This document shows positions 1 to 5,752 of a DNA stretch of 5,752 bases, in pieces (the first letter of the stretch is position 1; each line of letters opens with the position of its first letter). The notes beneath the pieces were generated by a model. That model made no database searches. It saw only the letters and a program-made list of their open reading frames with translations, and was not told the origin of the DNA. The position numbers and the translations under genes are program-made. Source of the stretch: Planctomycetaceae bacterium (GTDB taxonomy: Bacteria; Planctomycetota; Planctomycetia; Pirellulales; Pirellulaceae); NCBI GenBank assembly GCA_007695205.1, contig REEF01000347.1, forward strand, positions 1 through 5,752. Reading direction: 5' to 3'.

Positions 1-92
1 CAAATGCCCGCCGGAAAGCTGGTCCCGCTCGGCGCGCGGGACCCACTGCATCGTTGCCCGAAAACGACTCCCGACCCCGTTCGCGTTAAGTC
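1..92. other. Downstream flank of the helicase gene
   Basis: This short stretch lies 3' of the helicase stop codon on the minus strand. Apart from one GC-rich hairpin (21-43), I see no supported gene. A minus-strand ATG at 51-49 opens a frame that runs off the left edge after 17 codons. It has no close ribosome binding site, so I do not call it a gene. Confidence 0.5.
21..43 (-). terminator. Possible terminator hairpin after the helicase gene
   Basis: A perfect 8-bp inverted repeat (GGTCCCGC at 21-28 and GCGGGACC at 36-43) encloses a 7-nt loop. It begins about 50 bases past the helicase stop in the direction of its transcription. The position and GC-rich stem suit an intrinsic terminator. 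There is no real T-tract after it on the minus strand, so it may instead be an mRNA-stabilising hairpin or a copy of a dispersed palindromic repeat. Confidence 0.3.
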
Positions 93-2822
93 TTAATCGG
101 CGGTCAACGCACGATTCAAATCCAGGCTGACAAAGCTCAATAGTTGCTCGTCGCTCATTTCGGTCAACAGCTTTTCACTGCTCTGGTCCAGGATCTGGTC
201 AGCCAAATTCTGTTTCTCATCGATCATCTTCGCGATGCGTTCCTCCAACGTTCCTCGACAAACGAATTTGTGGACCAGCACATTCTTCTTTTGGCCGATG
301 CGAAAGGCGCGATCGGTGGCCTGATTCTCGACCGCCGGGTTCCACCAGCGGTCGAAATGGATCACGTGCGACGCGGCGGTCAAATTCAGACCGCTGCCGC
401 CCGCCTTGATCGAAATGACACAGAACGGAGGTCCTTCGTCCTGCTGAAACTGGCGCACCACCTGCTGGCGTTTCCGCACCGGGGTCTTCCCGTCCAGCAC
501 CAAGCCCGGCTGGCGAAAGACGCTGTGAAGGAATTCCGCCAGGGGCTGGGTCAACGACTGAAATTGAGTGAAGACCAGAGCTTTCTCCTGGCGTTCGGCG
601 ATCGTTTCTCCGATCTCTGACAAACGTTGGAATTTGCCGCTATCTTCGGGATGAAAAGCATCATTATTCAAGAACTGAGCGGGATGGTTGCAGATCTGCT
701 TTAACTGCATCAGGGTTGCCAGCACCAATCCGCGCCGCGCCATACCATCGCTGTCCTGCAACAGCCGTGATAGCTCGGTTACCCGCTGCTCGTACAAAAC
801 GGCTTGTTTCTTAGATAACCGGCATTCGGCAAGCATCTCGGTTTTGGCGGGCAGGTCCGGCACGATGTCAGGGTCCGTCTTCAATCGGCGAAGGATGTAC
901 GGGCGAACCAGTCGCCGCAGGCTGCCGTAGGCGTGCGCATCTTGCTGCTGATTCAGTCGCTTGACGTAGCTTTGGAACTGGCGGGCAGAGCCCAGCAGGC
1001 CGGGGCAGCAGAAATCGAAGATCGACCACAAATCGCCCAGATGGTTTTCGACCGGCGTACCGGTCATGACAATCCGCGCGCGTGCCGGAATCTTTTTGAC
1101 GGCGCGGGTCTGAGCGGAAGCCGCGTTCTTGATGGCTTGGGCTTCGTCTAAGATCACCAGGTCCCAGCGATAATCACGCAACCACTGCTGGCGCCGGGCC
1201 AGGCCATACGTGGTGATCATCAGATCGATGTCGGCCAACGCCTTCGCGGGATCGGCCGCCACACGCTGCAAGTCAGCCGCTTCCATTTCAGAGCGGTGGG
1301 CATAAAGGACTCGCAACTGAGGCGCAAAACGCTGCAATTCCTGCCGCCAGTTACCGATCAGCGAGGCGGGGACCACCAACAAACTGGTCGCCCGTGGGCC
1401 TTTCGCGTCGCGAGCCTTCGCGCCCTTTCCAGACTCTTGGGGTGATTGCAAAAGCAGGTCGATCACCTGGATGGTCTTCCCCAAGCCCATGTCGTCCGCC
1501 AGGCAGGCGCCCAACCCCAGTCGTGTCATGAACCACAGCCAGCGTACTCCCTCCGCCTGGTAAGGTCGCAGGGTCGCTTGCAATTTCTGACCGGGCTGGC
1601 AACCATGGATGGTCGCCGGGTTACGGATCTGCTGCAGGGTTTCGCGCAGCCAGTCACCGGCAACTACCGTGGACCAATCGGTCTGGATCACTTCTTCCGC
1701 AGGTTGATCCAGCGGCGCGCCGGCCAGCAGGCGCATGCCTTCGACCAGACTGATCCCATCGGCACTTATTTCCTGCAAATGCTGCCAGTGAGCCAACGCC
1801 TGTTGCAGACGTTGCGGGTCGACCTCGACCCAGCGTCCGCGGAGCAGGATCAGTCCTGCATTGGCGGCCAGCAACTGTCGCCGCTCCTGGTCGCTCAACG
1901 AATCCCCGCCCATGGACAAGTCCACGGAAAAATCCAACAGATTCGCCAAACCGAATCGTGAGGCCCGACGTTGACCGAGCTGCACTCGGACCTGGGGTCG
2001 CGACGTGTGACGCGTCCGCCACCAATCCGGCACTCGCACCACCAAACCGCTTTGCTCCAGCGACGGAACTTCTTTCAGGAACCGGTAAGCTTGCGGGATC
2101 GACCAGGCCTGCGGACGAAACAGGGCTTTGGTTTCCAGCAATTCGCGAACCAGCGGGCTGTCCTCCGCTGCCTTCCGAACCGGTGCCAGCAACGCGTTCA
2201 ACTGGTGCTGGTTGTTCGCACCGGCGTATTCCCGCAACGCCTGGCCTAACGGCAAATGCCGCAGCTTGCCCTCGGTCAAGCGATGGGTGTAGGTGGCCAG
2301 GAATGCGAAGGGCAGATCCGGATCCCGCTTGTTTTCCGCCAAATGAAACGTGACTCGCCCCAGCAAATGCCACAGCGGATTCAGACCCTCCAGGTACGCG
2401 GCCGGTCCGTCCGGGCAGGCCGCAGCGCGCGTTACCACCAGATCCCGCAATTCACGCCAGTACTTTTGCAACAACGGGACGGTCAAGTACTCCAGGCCGC
2501 GCATCGGCGGAGCTTCCGCTAACAGATCGTCACAGATCGATTCGTCCGGCGGCTCCAGCTCGCGCCAGACGGCCAAAGGCTCCTGTCCGGCTTGACGCAT
2601 TCGCTCCAGCATATTTCGTGACCAATCTCGCCAAAACACCAACGAGGCAGGAAGATCGTGCGTCAAGCCCTCGCTGACCAGATACAGCATCCCCATCAAC
2701 GACGATTTCGCAAACGCGGCTTGTAACGCCTTGGCGGTGGCCGGCGAAAGCTCAGGCAACTCGTCTGCCGCTGCTTCCAAACGGAGTCGTCCCGCCGGGC
2801 TGATGCTGATCCGTTGACTCAT
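93..2822 (-). CDS. SWI2/SNF2-family DEAD/DEAH-box helicase (ATP-dependent DNA translocase)
   Basis: This 909-residue cytoplasmic protein is predicted to couple ATP hydrolysis to movement on double-stranded DNA; its target is unknown. A long N-terminal region (about 1-400) precedes the motor. Part of it (about 290-350, around LLDFSVDLSMGGD) resembles the SNF2-associated domain DUF3670. The motor is complete: LRPYQ at 418-422, Walker A DDMGLGKT at 443-450, motif Ia LLVVPASL at 481-488, DEAQ at 559-562, MTGTPVEN at 586-593. In the second RecA lobe, motif V (AGGSGLNL and HFDRWWNP) spans about 804-829 and motif VI QATDRAFRIGQ spans 834-844. A basic, Gly/Lys-rich linker lies between motifs I and Ia (about 460-479). 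The start is supported by AGGGA six bases upstream. The deacetylase remnant ends 23 bases upstream, suggesting a former operon. Family members of this architecture often neighbour SWIM zinc-finger genes; none is visible here. The family assignment is firm; the biological role (repair, transcription or defence) is open. Confidence 0.95.
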   Translation of the reverse strand: MSQRISISPAGRLRLEAAADELPELSPATAKALQAAFAKSSLMGMLYLVSEGLTHDLPASLVFWRDWSRNMLERMRQAGQEPLAVWRELEPPDESICDDLLAEAPPMRGLEYLTVPLLQKYWRELRDLVVTRAAACPDGPAAYLEGLNPLWHLLGRVTFHLAENKRDPDLPFAFLATYTHRLTEGKLRHLPLGQALREYAGANNQHQLNALLAPVRKAAEDSPLVRELLETKALFRPQAWSIPQAYRFLKEVPSLEQSGLVVRVPDWWRTRHTSRPQVRVQLGQRRASRFGLANLLDFSVDLSMGGDSLSDQERRQLLAANAGLILLRGRWVEVDPQRLQQALAHWQHLQEISADGISLVEGMRLLAGAPLDQPAEEVIQTDWSTVVAGDWLRETLQQIRNPATIHGCQPGQKLQATLRPYQAEGVRWLWFMTRLGLGACLADDMGLGKTIQVIDLLLQSPQESGKGAKARDAKGPRATSLLVVPASLIGNWRQELQRFAPQLRVLYAHRSEMEAADLQRVAADPAKALADIDLMITTYGLARRQQWLRDYRWDLVILDEAQAIKNAASAQTRAVKKIPARARIVMTGTPVENHLGDLWSIFDFCCPGLLGSARQFQSYVKRLNQQQDAHAYGSLRRLVRPYILRRLKTDPDIVPDLPAKTEMLAECRLSKKQAVLYEQRVTELSRLLQDSDGMARRGLVLATLMQLKQICNHPAQFLNNDAFHPEDSGKFQRLSEIGETIAERQEKALVFTQFQSLTQPLAEFLHSVFRQPGLVLDGKTPVRKRQQVVRQFQQDEGPPFCVISIKAGGSGLNLTAASHVIHFDRWWNPAVENQATDRAFRIGQKKNVLVHKFVCRGTLEERIAKMIDEKQNLADQILDQSSEKLLTEMSDEQLLSFVSLDLNRALTAD

Positions 2823-2828
2823 GCAAGT

Positions 2829-2833
2829 TCCCT
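2829..2833 (-). promoter_or_regulatory. Ribosome binding site of the helicase gene
   Basis: AGGGA on the minus strand lies six bases before the ATG at 2822-2820. It supports this start and shows that the helicase has its own translation signal despite sitting only 23 bases after the deacetylase stop codon. Confidence 0.6.
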
Positions 2834-2845
2834 ACCACCGTCGCG

Positions 2846-3175
2846 TCACGATCTGCGTTGAACGCAAGCGACCAGCACTTCGCCCAGCACCTCGGCCAGC
2901 AGGTTGCGGTCGCACGCGGAAAAGCCGACATGGCTGTGCTGGCGAAATCCCTCGGCGTACTCCCATCCAGATTGGCCGCTGATGCGAGCCACCTCGGCGC
3001 CCGATTGCCGCATGCTCTCCAGATAATCGTCCAGTCCCTGGGTTTCGTCCAACCACTGGCGCTGGCTTTCATGGCAGCCCAACATCTTCAGCTTCGTATC
3101 CATCTGGTCGGTGATGTCGACCACCAAATCCGGCTGGACCAGCGTCCGCATTTCTAGCCGTTCACCCAGCGTTGG
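2846..3175 (-). pseudogene. PIG-L/LmbE-family deacetylase, 5'-truncated remnant
   Basis: The open frame from 3175 to the TGA at 2848-2846 encodes a C-terminal tail of a PIG-L deacetylase. These zinc enzymes remove acetyl groups from N-acetylglucosamine-type substrates, including thiol precursors and glycoconjugates. Recognisable parts are QPDLVVDITDQMDTKLKML, GCHESQRQWLDE, the DDYLESMRQ helix, and the closing WEYAEGFRQHSH. The AHPDD zinc/catalytic motif and the downstream His-containing metal site of the family are absent. About 110 codons remain of a family that usually has about 220-280. An in-frame TGA at 3178-3176 stops the frame, and the sequence upstream of it does not resume the family. 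An ATG at 3151-3149 could start a 101-residue peptide, but no ribosome binding site precedes it and it would lack the active site. I infer loss of the front half by insertion or recombination near 3165-3180. It was probably the first gene of an operon with the helicase. Confidence 0.75.
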
Positions 3176-3212
3176 TCAATAGGGGCTCGAATCCGACACC
3201 ATCTCACCACGT

Positions 3213-3243
3213 CTTGTCCTCGCGATCGGCTAAGGCGGACAAG
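3213..3243. repeat. Short inverted repeat near the breakpoint
   Basis: CTTGTCC (3213-3219) is repeated in inverted form as GGACAAG (3237-3243) around a 17-nt centre. It is perfect over 7 bp but not extended, and no T-tract follows on either strand. It could be a recombinase-binding arm, a small RNA hairpin, or chance. Confidence 0.25.
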
Positions 3244-3351
3244 TGAGTGGCATTGGACTGTGGCCACCCGTTTTCGAGCGGCCGAAAAAGCGGCGGCTCG
3301 TCAACCGGTGACAACGGTGGTGAACGTGGTTGGAACGGTACCGACACCTTG

Positions 3352-3379
3352 TACCTCAGGTAGTTAGCCGTAGCTCAGG
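3352..3379. promoter_or_regulatory. Candidate operator: dyad plus direct repeat
   Basis: TACCTCAGGTA (3352-3362) is a perfect 5-bp dyad around one base. CTCAGG within it (3355-3360) recurs at 3374-3379, 19 bases on, so the two sites would sit roughly on the same face of the helix. The pair lies just upstream of the promoter candidate for the zinc-ribbon gene. The repeats are short and no cognate regulator is visible, so this is only suggestive. Confidence 0.2.
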
Positions 3380-3380
3380 C

Positions 3381-3409
3381 TTGTTCTGCACAGATTGTAT
3401 TGGTATCGT
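3381..3409 (+). promoter_or_regulatory. Weak sigma70-like promoter candidate for the zinc-ribbon/TPR cassette
   Basis: TTGTTC at 3381-3386 is followed after 17 bases by TATCGT at 3404-3409, and TGG immediately before it gives an extended -10 (TGn). The match to consensus is partial, 3 of 6 and 4 of 6. Transcription would start near 3416 and leave a leader of about 40 bases before the ATG at 3454. Position is the main support. Confidence 0.3.
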
Positions 3410-3453
3410 TTAGACAGTACTTTTGAACTAGTGATGGACTGCTGGAATCACCG

Positions 3454-4347
3454 ATGAGCGATCGCATTTCGTGCCCTGAGCCAGACTGCGGTCATGATAT
3501 GCCGCTTTCGATGATGCAATGCCCCCACTGTGGCAGGCCAAGTCGTTTCCCTAACGTAATTCAAGCTAGACTGCCGGAGGAGCGGTCTGCGCTTACTCGC
3601 CGCTACAACCGAACGGTGTCTGCGGCGGGAACGCGTGGCACCAGCAAGCAGTTGGAAGCCTTTGAGCGTTTCGTGGAGACGGCACACCCGGTCATGTGTT
3701 GCAGCGTGGGCGAAGTGCAACGATTGGCGGGATCAGACAGTGAACTGGGACGCACTTTCTACATGCGTGGGTCCACGAACCTGGAAAAGGGCTCACATGT
3801 GTTGCGCGGCCCCGCTTGGGATGCGATTCGGCCTGCGGCCGAAACAGCATTCTTCGGGGATGACGTAAAGCGGCTGATTCATTTTGCGGCATTATCACCC
3901 GACGATCAGGGACTGTCGAGCTACGGTGAGTGTTCGGTAACATTGCGGACTAATTTGACTAATTATCGAACCTCGCTCCTTGAAAATAACATGTTGGTGT
4001 TTTTCAAGGAAAAGTGCGAGGACTATTGGAGGACTGAGCGAATTCCGCGCGGCTACCGAGCAGCGTGGGAAGACCGCGCCAGACTGGCAGTAGCAAAACT
4101 GGGAGAACGCCTGAAGCCCGATCACAAGGACGCTGAGTTCGCGGCGATCCTCTTGACACGCGGACCATCAACCGCCGATGATGAGTTTATCGAACTGCAT
4201 GTTCTGGGGAGCATAACCGTTCGAACGATTGAAAAGATCGTGCTAAATCGCCGTCCTCCAAAGACGAAATCGTCGGTTTTAAGGGCGCTTAATTACAAAC
4301 TGGACAGGTATAACGTCGCATGGCTGGATCGCTCTTCAATGCCGTAA
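3454..4347 (+). CDS. Zinc-ribbon protein with unrecognised C-terminal domain; first gene of cassette
   Basis: I do not recognise this 297-residue protein as a named family. Cys7, Cys12, Cys23 and Cys26 (C-x4-C-x10-C-x2-C, with CPHCG at the second pair) form a probable zinc ribbon. A basic linker follows (about 28-65). The rest looks like one mixed alpha/beta domain with possible landmarks RTFYMRG (100-106), IHFAALS, SYGECSVTL (156-164), and FIELHVLGSI (245-254) before a helical, basic end. The pattern of a YG-containing strand, a later E-x-H-x-x-G strand and an earlier R-G strand is faintly like ADP-ribosyltransferase-type folds, but I would not assign a reaction. No signal peptide or membrane helix is evident, so it is probably cytoplasmic. 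The ATG is chosen because an in-frame TGA lies at 3424-3426 and the ribbon starts six residues later. The ribosome binding site is weak (GGA, seven bases upstream). The gene overlaps the next by 28 bases in another frame, so the products are probably co-translated and act together. Codon use is less GC-biased than in the helicase. Confidence 0.8.
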   Translation: MSDRISCPEPDCGHDMPLSMMQCPHCGRPSRFPNVIQARLPEERSALTRRYNRTVSAAGTRGTSKQLEAFERFVETAHPVMCCSVGEVQRLAGSDSELGRTFYMRGSTNLEKGSHVLRGPAWDAIRPAAETAFFGDDVKRLIHFAALSPDDQGLSSYGECSVTLRTNLTNYRTSLLENNMLVFFKEKCEDYWRTERIPRGYRAAWEDRARLAVAKLGERLKPDHKDAEFAAILLTRGPSTADDEFIELHVLGSITVRTIEKIVLNRRPPKTKSSVLRALNYKLDRYNVAWLDRSSMP

Positions 4348-5752
4348 TTAGTGGCCGGGCAGGTATCGCCATGCTGGTGGATGGCCCCTGCGTCTACTCG
4401 ATCGACGCTTACTCGTCGGAACCCGTCGAGCGCAGATTCGCAGAATTTCACCATCTCTTCGGATCGGCGCAAGACCTGGAGTTTTGCGAAGGTGTTTCGT
4501 CAGCGGGGGCCTTTGACCATTTGTCGTTGGCCTCCGAGCGGGAGCAAGCCCTTGACCTGGTATTGATACTGCTGGATCGGAGTTATCCGACTGACATCCG
4601 TGTGGACGCCGCCTCCGAGCTGGAAGGAACCTTGCTCGACTTGCGTGTCGCAGAGCAGTTGGAATCAATTCTGTATTCCGCCCCGTTGCCGTCGGGTACC
4701 GATGTTTCAGAGGCAAAGCTTTTTCTATCTAAGAGATGGGCGCGAGTGCGGAGATTATTGGACCGTTTGCAGACGTTCCAGCCCATAATACGTTGGGTGC
4801 GTCAAGCTGGCGACGAGGCGATTGAGACCACAATGTCCTCGGTCTCGGAGCGACATGACGCCGATGCCGCCTGCGTTAGAGCCGGGGTGTATCGAATGCT
4901 GGCGGAAGCAGTGGACAATGGAACAAACCTGGACGAGGTCCTTGTGGGACTGATGGCCAATTCAGTCTTGGCCCGGCTTCTTCCCCAACATGCAATCCGA
5001 CACCTACTCACAGCTTGGAAGCGTTTTCTGCTTGAATCGGGCGCGGTAACGGTGCCGCTTCGGCGCTACAACGCCGCTGAAGACGAGCAGGACGAGAGCG
5101 ACGACTTGGTGGCCAAGGAAAGGATCGACCGATTCGATCGGATCGCAACGGGCGAGCTGGCTCAGCAATATGTCGCGAGGATTCTGGAACAGGTCAAAGC
5201 CGGAAATCTGGCCACCGCCCGTCGATGGGTGGAGCAGTTGATCGCATGGCACCTGCGATACCATCAAGGGGAACAATTCGCCTGCAAGTCGCTGTGTAAT
5301 CTAGCCGTCGGCATCCAAGAGGTTGGACGCTTCGCGTTCCAGCAGGAACTTACCGAACGAGCTGTCTCCTTATATGATCGAGACGTTCGGGCATGGTGCC
5401 AACTGGGGAAGGCTCGTTTGAACTGTGGCAGTTTTTCTGCTGCCCTCATAGCGTACGAGCGGGCCTCAGTCGCACATCCCGAATCCGTGGTGACGAAGAC
5501 TGGCCGGGCGGAAGTGCTCAAGGCGATGGGCCGCTACGACGAGGCCTTGAAGGCCTACGAGCAGGCCGGCGCTGCGCATCCGGATGACGTCGTGACGAAG
5601 ACTGGCCGGGCGGAAGTGCTCAAGGCGATGGGCCGTTACGACGAGGCCTTGAAGGCCTACGAGCAGGCCGGCGCTGCGCATCCGGAATCCGTCGTGGCGA
5701 AGACTGGCCGGGCGGAAGTGCTCAAGGCGATGGGCCGCTACGACGAGGCCTT
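4320..5752 (+). CDS. Tetratricopeptide-repeat (TPR) protein with near-identical tandem units, 3' end outside window
   Basis: The frame is open from the ATG at 4320 to the window edge: 477 full codons, with no stop. An in-frame TAA at 4311-4313 limits the start. ATG 4320 overlaps the previous gene by 28 bases. ATG 4371 (Met18) is an alternative with AGG seven bases ahead, but it would cut into the segment GRAGIAMLVDG. Residues 1 to about 250 are unrecognised, mostly helical after residue 70. An acidic linker (253-262, AEDEQDESDD) follows, then helices about 265-353 that look like degenerate TPR-type pairs. A divergent TPR (354-387) leads into near-identical 34-residue units starting at 388, 422 and 456, the last cut by the window end. 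Each carries TPR hallmarks G-R-Y-D-E-A-L, A-Y-E-Q-A and a terminal Pro. TPRs form protein-binding superhelices, so a scaffold or sensor role is likely. Enzymatic partners or a C-terminal effector would lie to the right. No membrane segment is evident in the visible part. I am sure of the TPR assignment and unsure of the system. Confidence 0.85.
   Translation, partial: MAGSLFNAVISGRAGIAMLVDGPCVYSIDAYSSEPVERRFAEFHHLFGSAQDLEFCEGVSSAGAFDHLSLASEREQALDLVLILLDRSYPTDIRVDAASELEGTLLDLRVAEQLESILYSAPLPSGTDVSEAKLFLSKRWARVRRLLDRLQTFQPIIRWVRQAGDEAIETTMSSVSERHDADAACVRAGVYRMLAEAVDNGTNLDEVLVGLMANSVLARLLPQHAIRHLLTAWKRFLLESGAVTVPLRRYNAAEDEQDESDDLVAKERIDRFDRIATGELAQQYVARILEQVKAGNLATARRWVEQLIAWHLRYHQGEQFACKSLCNLAVGIQEVGRFAFQQELTERAVSLYDRDVRAWCQLGKARLNCGSFSAALIAYERASVAHPESVVTKTGRAEVLKAMGRYDEALKAYEQAGAAHPDDVVTKTGRAEVLKAMGRYDEALKAYEQAGAAHPESVVAKTGRAEVLKAMGRYDEA
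5481..5752 (+). repeat. 102-bp tandem DNA repeat encoding TPR units (at least 2.7 copies, continues past window)
   Basis: Copies span 5481-5582, 5583-5684 and 5685-5752 (68 bases of the third). Copies 1 and 2 differ at 5 of 102 positions. Copies 1 and 3 differ at 2 of the 68 visible positions, and copies 2 and 3 at 5 of 68. Most differences fall in the first five codons (Glu-Ser or Asp-Asp, GTG or GTC, Thr or Ala); the only other is a silent CGC/CGT. The preceding unit (5379-5480) shares the TPR pattern but has diverged widely in DNA. The array therefore looks recently amplified or homogenised, starting sharply at 5481. Confidence 0.95.

Larger units (their letters stand above)
3179..3453. 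other. Gene-free junction between the old operon and the new cassette
   Basis: I see no credible coding region in these roughly 275 bases on either strand. The stretch separates the minus-strand deacetylase/helicase remnant from plus-strand genes, so it is a divergent intergenic region and a likely recombination junction. It holds a tRNA-T-arm-like patch (3182-3209), an inverted repeat (3213-3243), a TACCT/AGGTA dyad with a nearby partial repeat (3352-3379), and a weak promoter candidate (3381-3409). Its right half is visibly richer in A and T than the helicase region. Confidence 0.6.

Noticed and set aside
1..51. Possible start of another minus-strand gene at ATG 51-49 running off the left edge
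   Set aside because: Only 17 codons are visible, no ribosome binding site is close, and the hairpin at 21-43 lies inside it, so it cannot be supported.
1446..1961. Plus-strand open frame of 171 codons, and other long frames opposite or within the helicase gene (such as 1654-2373 minus)
   Set aside because: They lie wholly within a gene with complete SNF2 motifs; GC-rich DNA leaves alternative frames open, and none shows a recognisable domain.
2858..3157. Plus-strand open frame of 99 codons over the PIG-L remnant
   Set aside because: The minus strand carries the recognisable PIG-L tail; the plus-strand peptide has no such features.
3371..3383. TAGCTCAGG-like tRNA D-arm (A-box) motif near 3371
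   Set aside because: No D-stem, anticodon arm or T-arm follows in register, and the T-arm-like patch lies upstream in the wrong order.
4348..4716. Minus-strand open frame (122 codons) opposite the start of the TPR gene
   Set aside because: The plus-strand frame continues unbroken into clear TPR units, and the minus-strand peptide is arginine/proline-rich shadow sequence without domains.
5466..5681. Minus-strand open frame with internal repeats opposite the TPR array
   Set aside because: It is the antisense shadow of the 102-bp repeat; its repetition is fully explained by the TPR gene.
5481..5752. CRISPR-like array
   Set aside because: The units are contiguous 102-bp in-frame coding repeats without spacers.

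Overview
The window looks like a junction between ordinary chromosome and an accessory, probably horizontally acquired, segment. The left part (about 1-3175) is GC-rich and coded on the minus strand. It holds a complete SWI2/SNF2 helicase gene and, 23 bases upstream of it, the C-terminal third or so of a PIG-L/LmbE-type deacetylase gene whose front has been lost. The wording of that deacetylase tail resembles PIG-L proteins I associate with Planctomycetota (Pirellulales-like). I therefore suggest a planctomycete host, but this rests on family resemblance and not on a marker gene.

From about 3176 the coding orientation flips. A stretch of roughly 275 bases without a gene (3179-3453) separates the deacetylase remnant from two plus-strand genes. 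It contains a tRNA-T-arm-like patch at the breakpoint, a short inverted repeat, a dyad/direct-repeat cluster that could be an operator, and a weak sigma70-like promoter candidate.

The plus-strand cassette starts with a 297-residue protein that has an N-terminal four-cysteine zinc ribbon and an unrecognised C-terminal domain. The second gene overlaps it by 28 bases and is cut by the window end. It encodes at least 477 residues: an unrecognised N-terminal region, an acidic linker, helical TPR-like segments, then a run of 34-residue TPR units that are almost identical at the DNA level (102-bp period, 2-5 differences between copies). Translational overlap plus fast-evolving, near-identical TPR repeats is a layout I associate with NTP-dependent or TPR-based bacterial conflict systems. 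Effector, protease or NTPase partners would lie to the right of the window, so the function of the cassette is inference.

One reading of the whole window: an older operon (deacetylase then SNF2 helicase) was broken by insertion or recombination within the deacetylase gene, and the zinc-ribbon/TPR cassette now sits at the breakpoint, divergent from the surviving helicase gene.
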